Made by a program: the position numbers and the translations under genes
Assembly (NCBI GenBank): GCA_031265445.1
Contig: JAISCQ010000268.1
Coordinates: 1 to 40,912, forward strand
Source of the DNA: Bacteroidales bacterium
GTDB taxonomy: Bacteria > Bacteroidota > Bacteroidia > Bacteroidales > UBA4181
Direction of reading: 5' to 3'
DNA length: 40,912 nt
Notes under the pieces: generated by a model
Told to the model about the DNA's origin: nothing
Databases searched by the model: none
What the model saw: only the letters and a program-made list of their open reading frames with translations
Part shown: one piece after another, positions 40,467 through 40,912 of the stretch
Layout: each line of letters starts with the position of its first letter
How positions within the stretch are numbered: the stretch's first letter is position 1

Positions 40467-40912
40467 CCCGCCCTCCGCAACTTAGCGCCGGCGATCTCAC
40501 GCAGCGAAGCAAGTAACGGGAGAGAGTCGGCGCTGCTCGCGTTACTGTGGGCTGATCCGCGGGTCGATGACCCGCGGTTATGAAAATCAGGCCCCTTCGG
40601 GCTTGGCTCGTTCCAATAGCAAATGGTCTTTGACCCTGTCAGCGGTGGAGTTTTATTGACCCTGACAGGTCGCCGCGACCCTGTCAGGTCGGTAACGAAC
40701 GTTACGGTCACTGACCTGCCAGGCTGCGTTGTAGAGACGCGATGCATCGCGTCTTTGCTGACAGGGTTGAAACCGCTACTACTTCTACCATCACCCCGTT
40801 GAGCGGCATTTACCTTACGGTGAGATCGCTTCGCTAAGTTGTAATGCCGCTCGGAACACGAGGCAATTTGTAATTGCCTGCGGTGAGATCGCTTCGCTAA
40901 GTTGCCGTTTGC
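40467..40912. repeat. Noncoding island of palindromes and dispersed repeats
   Basis: No gene is supportable here. Elements in order: an inverted, degenerate copy of the GAGATCGCT repeat at 40478-40502; a perfect hairpin CCGCGGGTC-GAT-GACCCGCGG at 40557-40577; a small GCCC/GGGC hairpin at 40591-40602; CTGTCAG/GACCCTG motifs at 40631, 40656, 40677, 40712 and 40758 in both orientations; GTAACG-AA-CGTTAC at 40692-40705; a perfect palindrome AGACGCGATGCATCGCGTCT at 40735-40754; two identical 24-bp direct repeats at 40818-40841 and 40881-40904; and nested inverted repeats GAGCGGCATT/AATGCCGCTC (40801-40810, 40843-40852) and AGGCAATT/AATTGCCT (40861-40879). Confidence 0.8.

Noticed and set aside
1-40912. 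Prophage, insertion sequence, toxin-antitoxin or defence island
   Set aside because: No transposase, integrase, phage structural, restriction-modification, toxin or nuclease-helicase gene set was found; all genes of length above about 150 codons have housekeeping, metabolic, envelope or signalling identities.

Overview
The window reads as chromosomal DNA of an anaerobic or microaerophilic member of the Bacteroidota, most likely order Bacteroidales. The basis is repeated -7 elements of the Bacteroidota type (TAnnTTTG) upstream of many genes, the near absence of Shine-Dalgarno sequences, the uppP-truB-queA cluster, the ExbB-ExbD-ExbD module with an extra small membrane protein, DUF4493 and DUF4369-thioredoxin lipoproteins, an N-carbamoylputrescine amidase, and a ferredoxin-dependent 2-oxoacid oxidoreductase subunit. 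I see no phage, transposase, CRISPR array, SusC/SusD pair or recognised defence system.

Layout. 1-2131: tail of an unknown gene, a DUF2867 protein and a PLP aminotransferase. 2254-6935: an apparent operon of rsgA (TTG start), a hybrid histidine kinase that has lost its phospho-acceptor histidine, and a TatD nuclease. 7176-9546: tRNA-Ser(GGA) and the four-gene ExbB/ExbD energy-transducer operon, closed by a strong terminator. 9593-10725: a DJ-1/PfpI gene, then a decayed stretch with an orphan promoter preceded by AraC-like direct repeats and the first codons of an AAA-ATPase-like gene. 10726-17126: a Ser-type sulfatase, a 22-23 bp repeat array, aconitase, and a GH29 alpha-L-fucosidase tightly linked to aconitase. 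17232-23029: signalling block (adenylate cyclase-HD protein, universal stress protein, lipid kinase, HAMP-GAF-PAS membrane sensor). 23105-29487: leftward genes for engB, a GDPD-like protein, an adenosine kinase-type PfkB sugar kinase, a DUF4493 lipoprotein and queA-truB-uppP. 29797-35496: aguB, korB without korA, a GH16 glucanase, a thioredoxin lipoprotein and a YifB/ComM AAA ATPase. 35524-40466: a 1255-residue NtrY-like histidine kinase and malate dehydrogenase. 40467-40912: a dense island of palindromes and repeats.

Functionally this is mostly housekeeping: ribosome assembly GTPases (RsgA, EngB), tRNA maturation (TruB, QueA, tRNA-Ser), envelope recycling (UppP), TCA-linked metabolism (aconitase, KorB, malate dehydrogenase) and outer-membrane energisation (ExbB/D). 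Superimposed are three secreted polysaccharide- or glycan-active enzymes (sulfatase, GH29, GH16) scattered among metabolic genes instead of grouped in a utilisation locus, and an unusual density of signalling proteins with non-standard architecture. I did not find a convincing wholly new multi-gene system. The best candidates for a second look are the His-less hybrid kinase embedded between rsgA and tatD, the cyclase-HD fusion and its neighbours, the periodic repeat array before aconitase, and the repeat families in intergenic DNA. All starts, promoters and terminators are read by eye from sequence alone.
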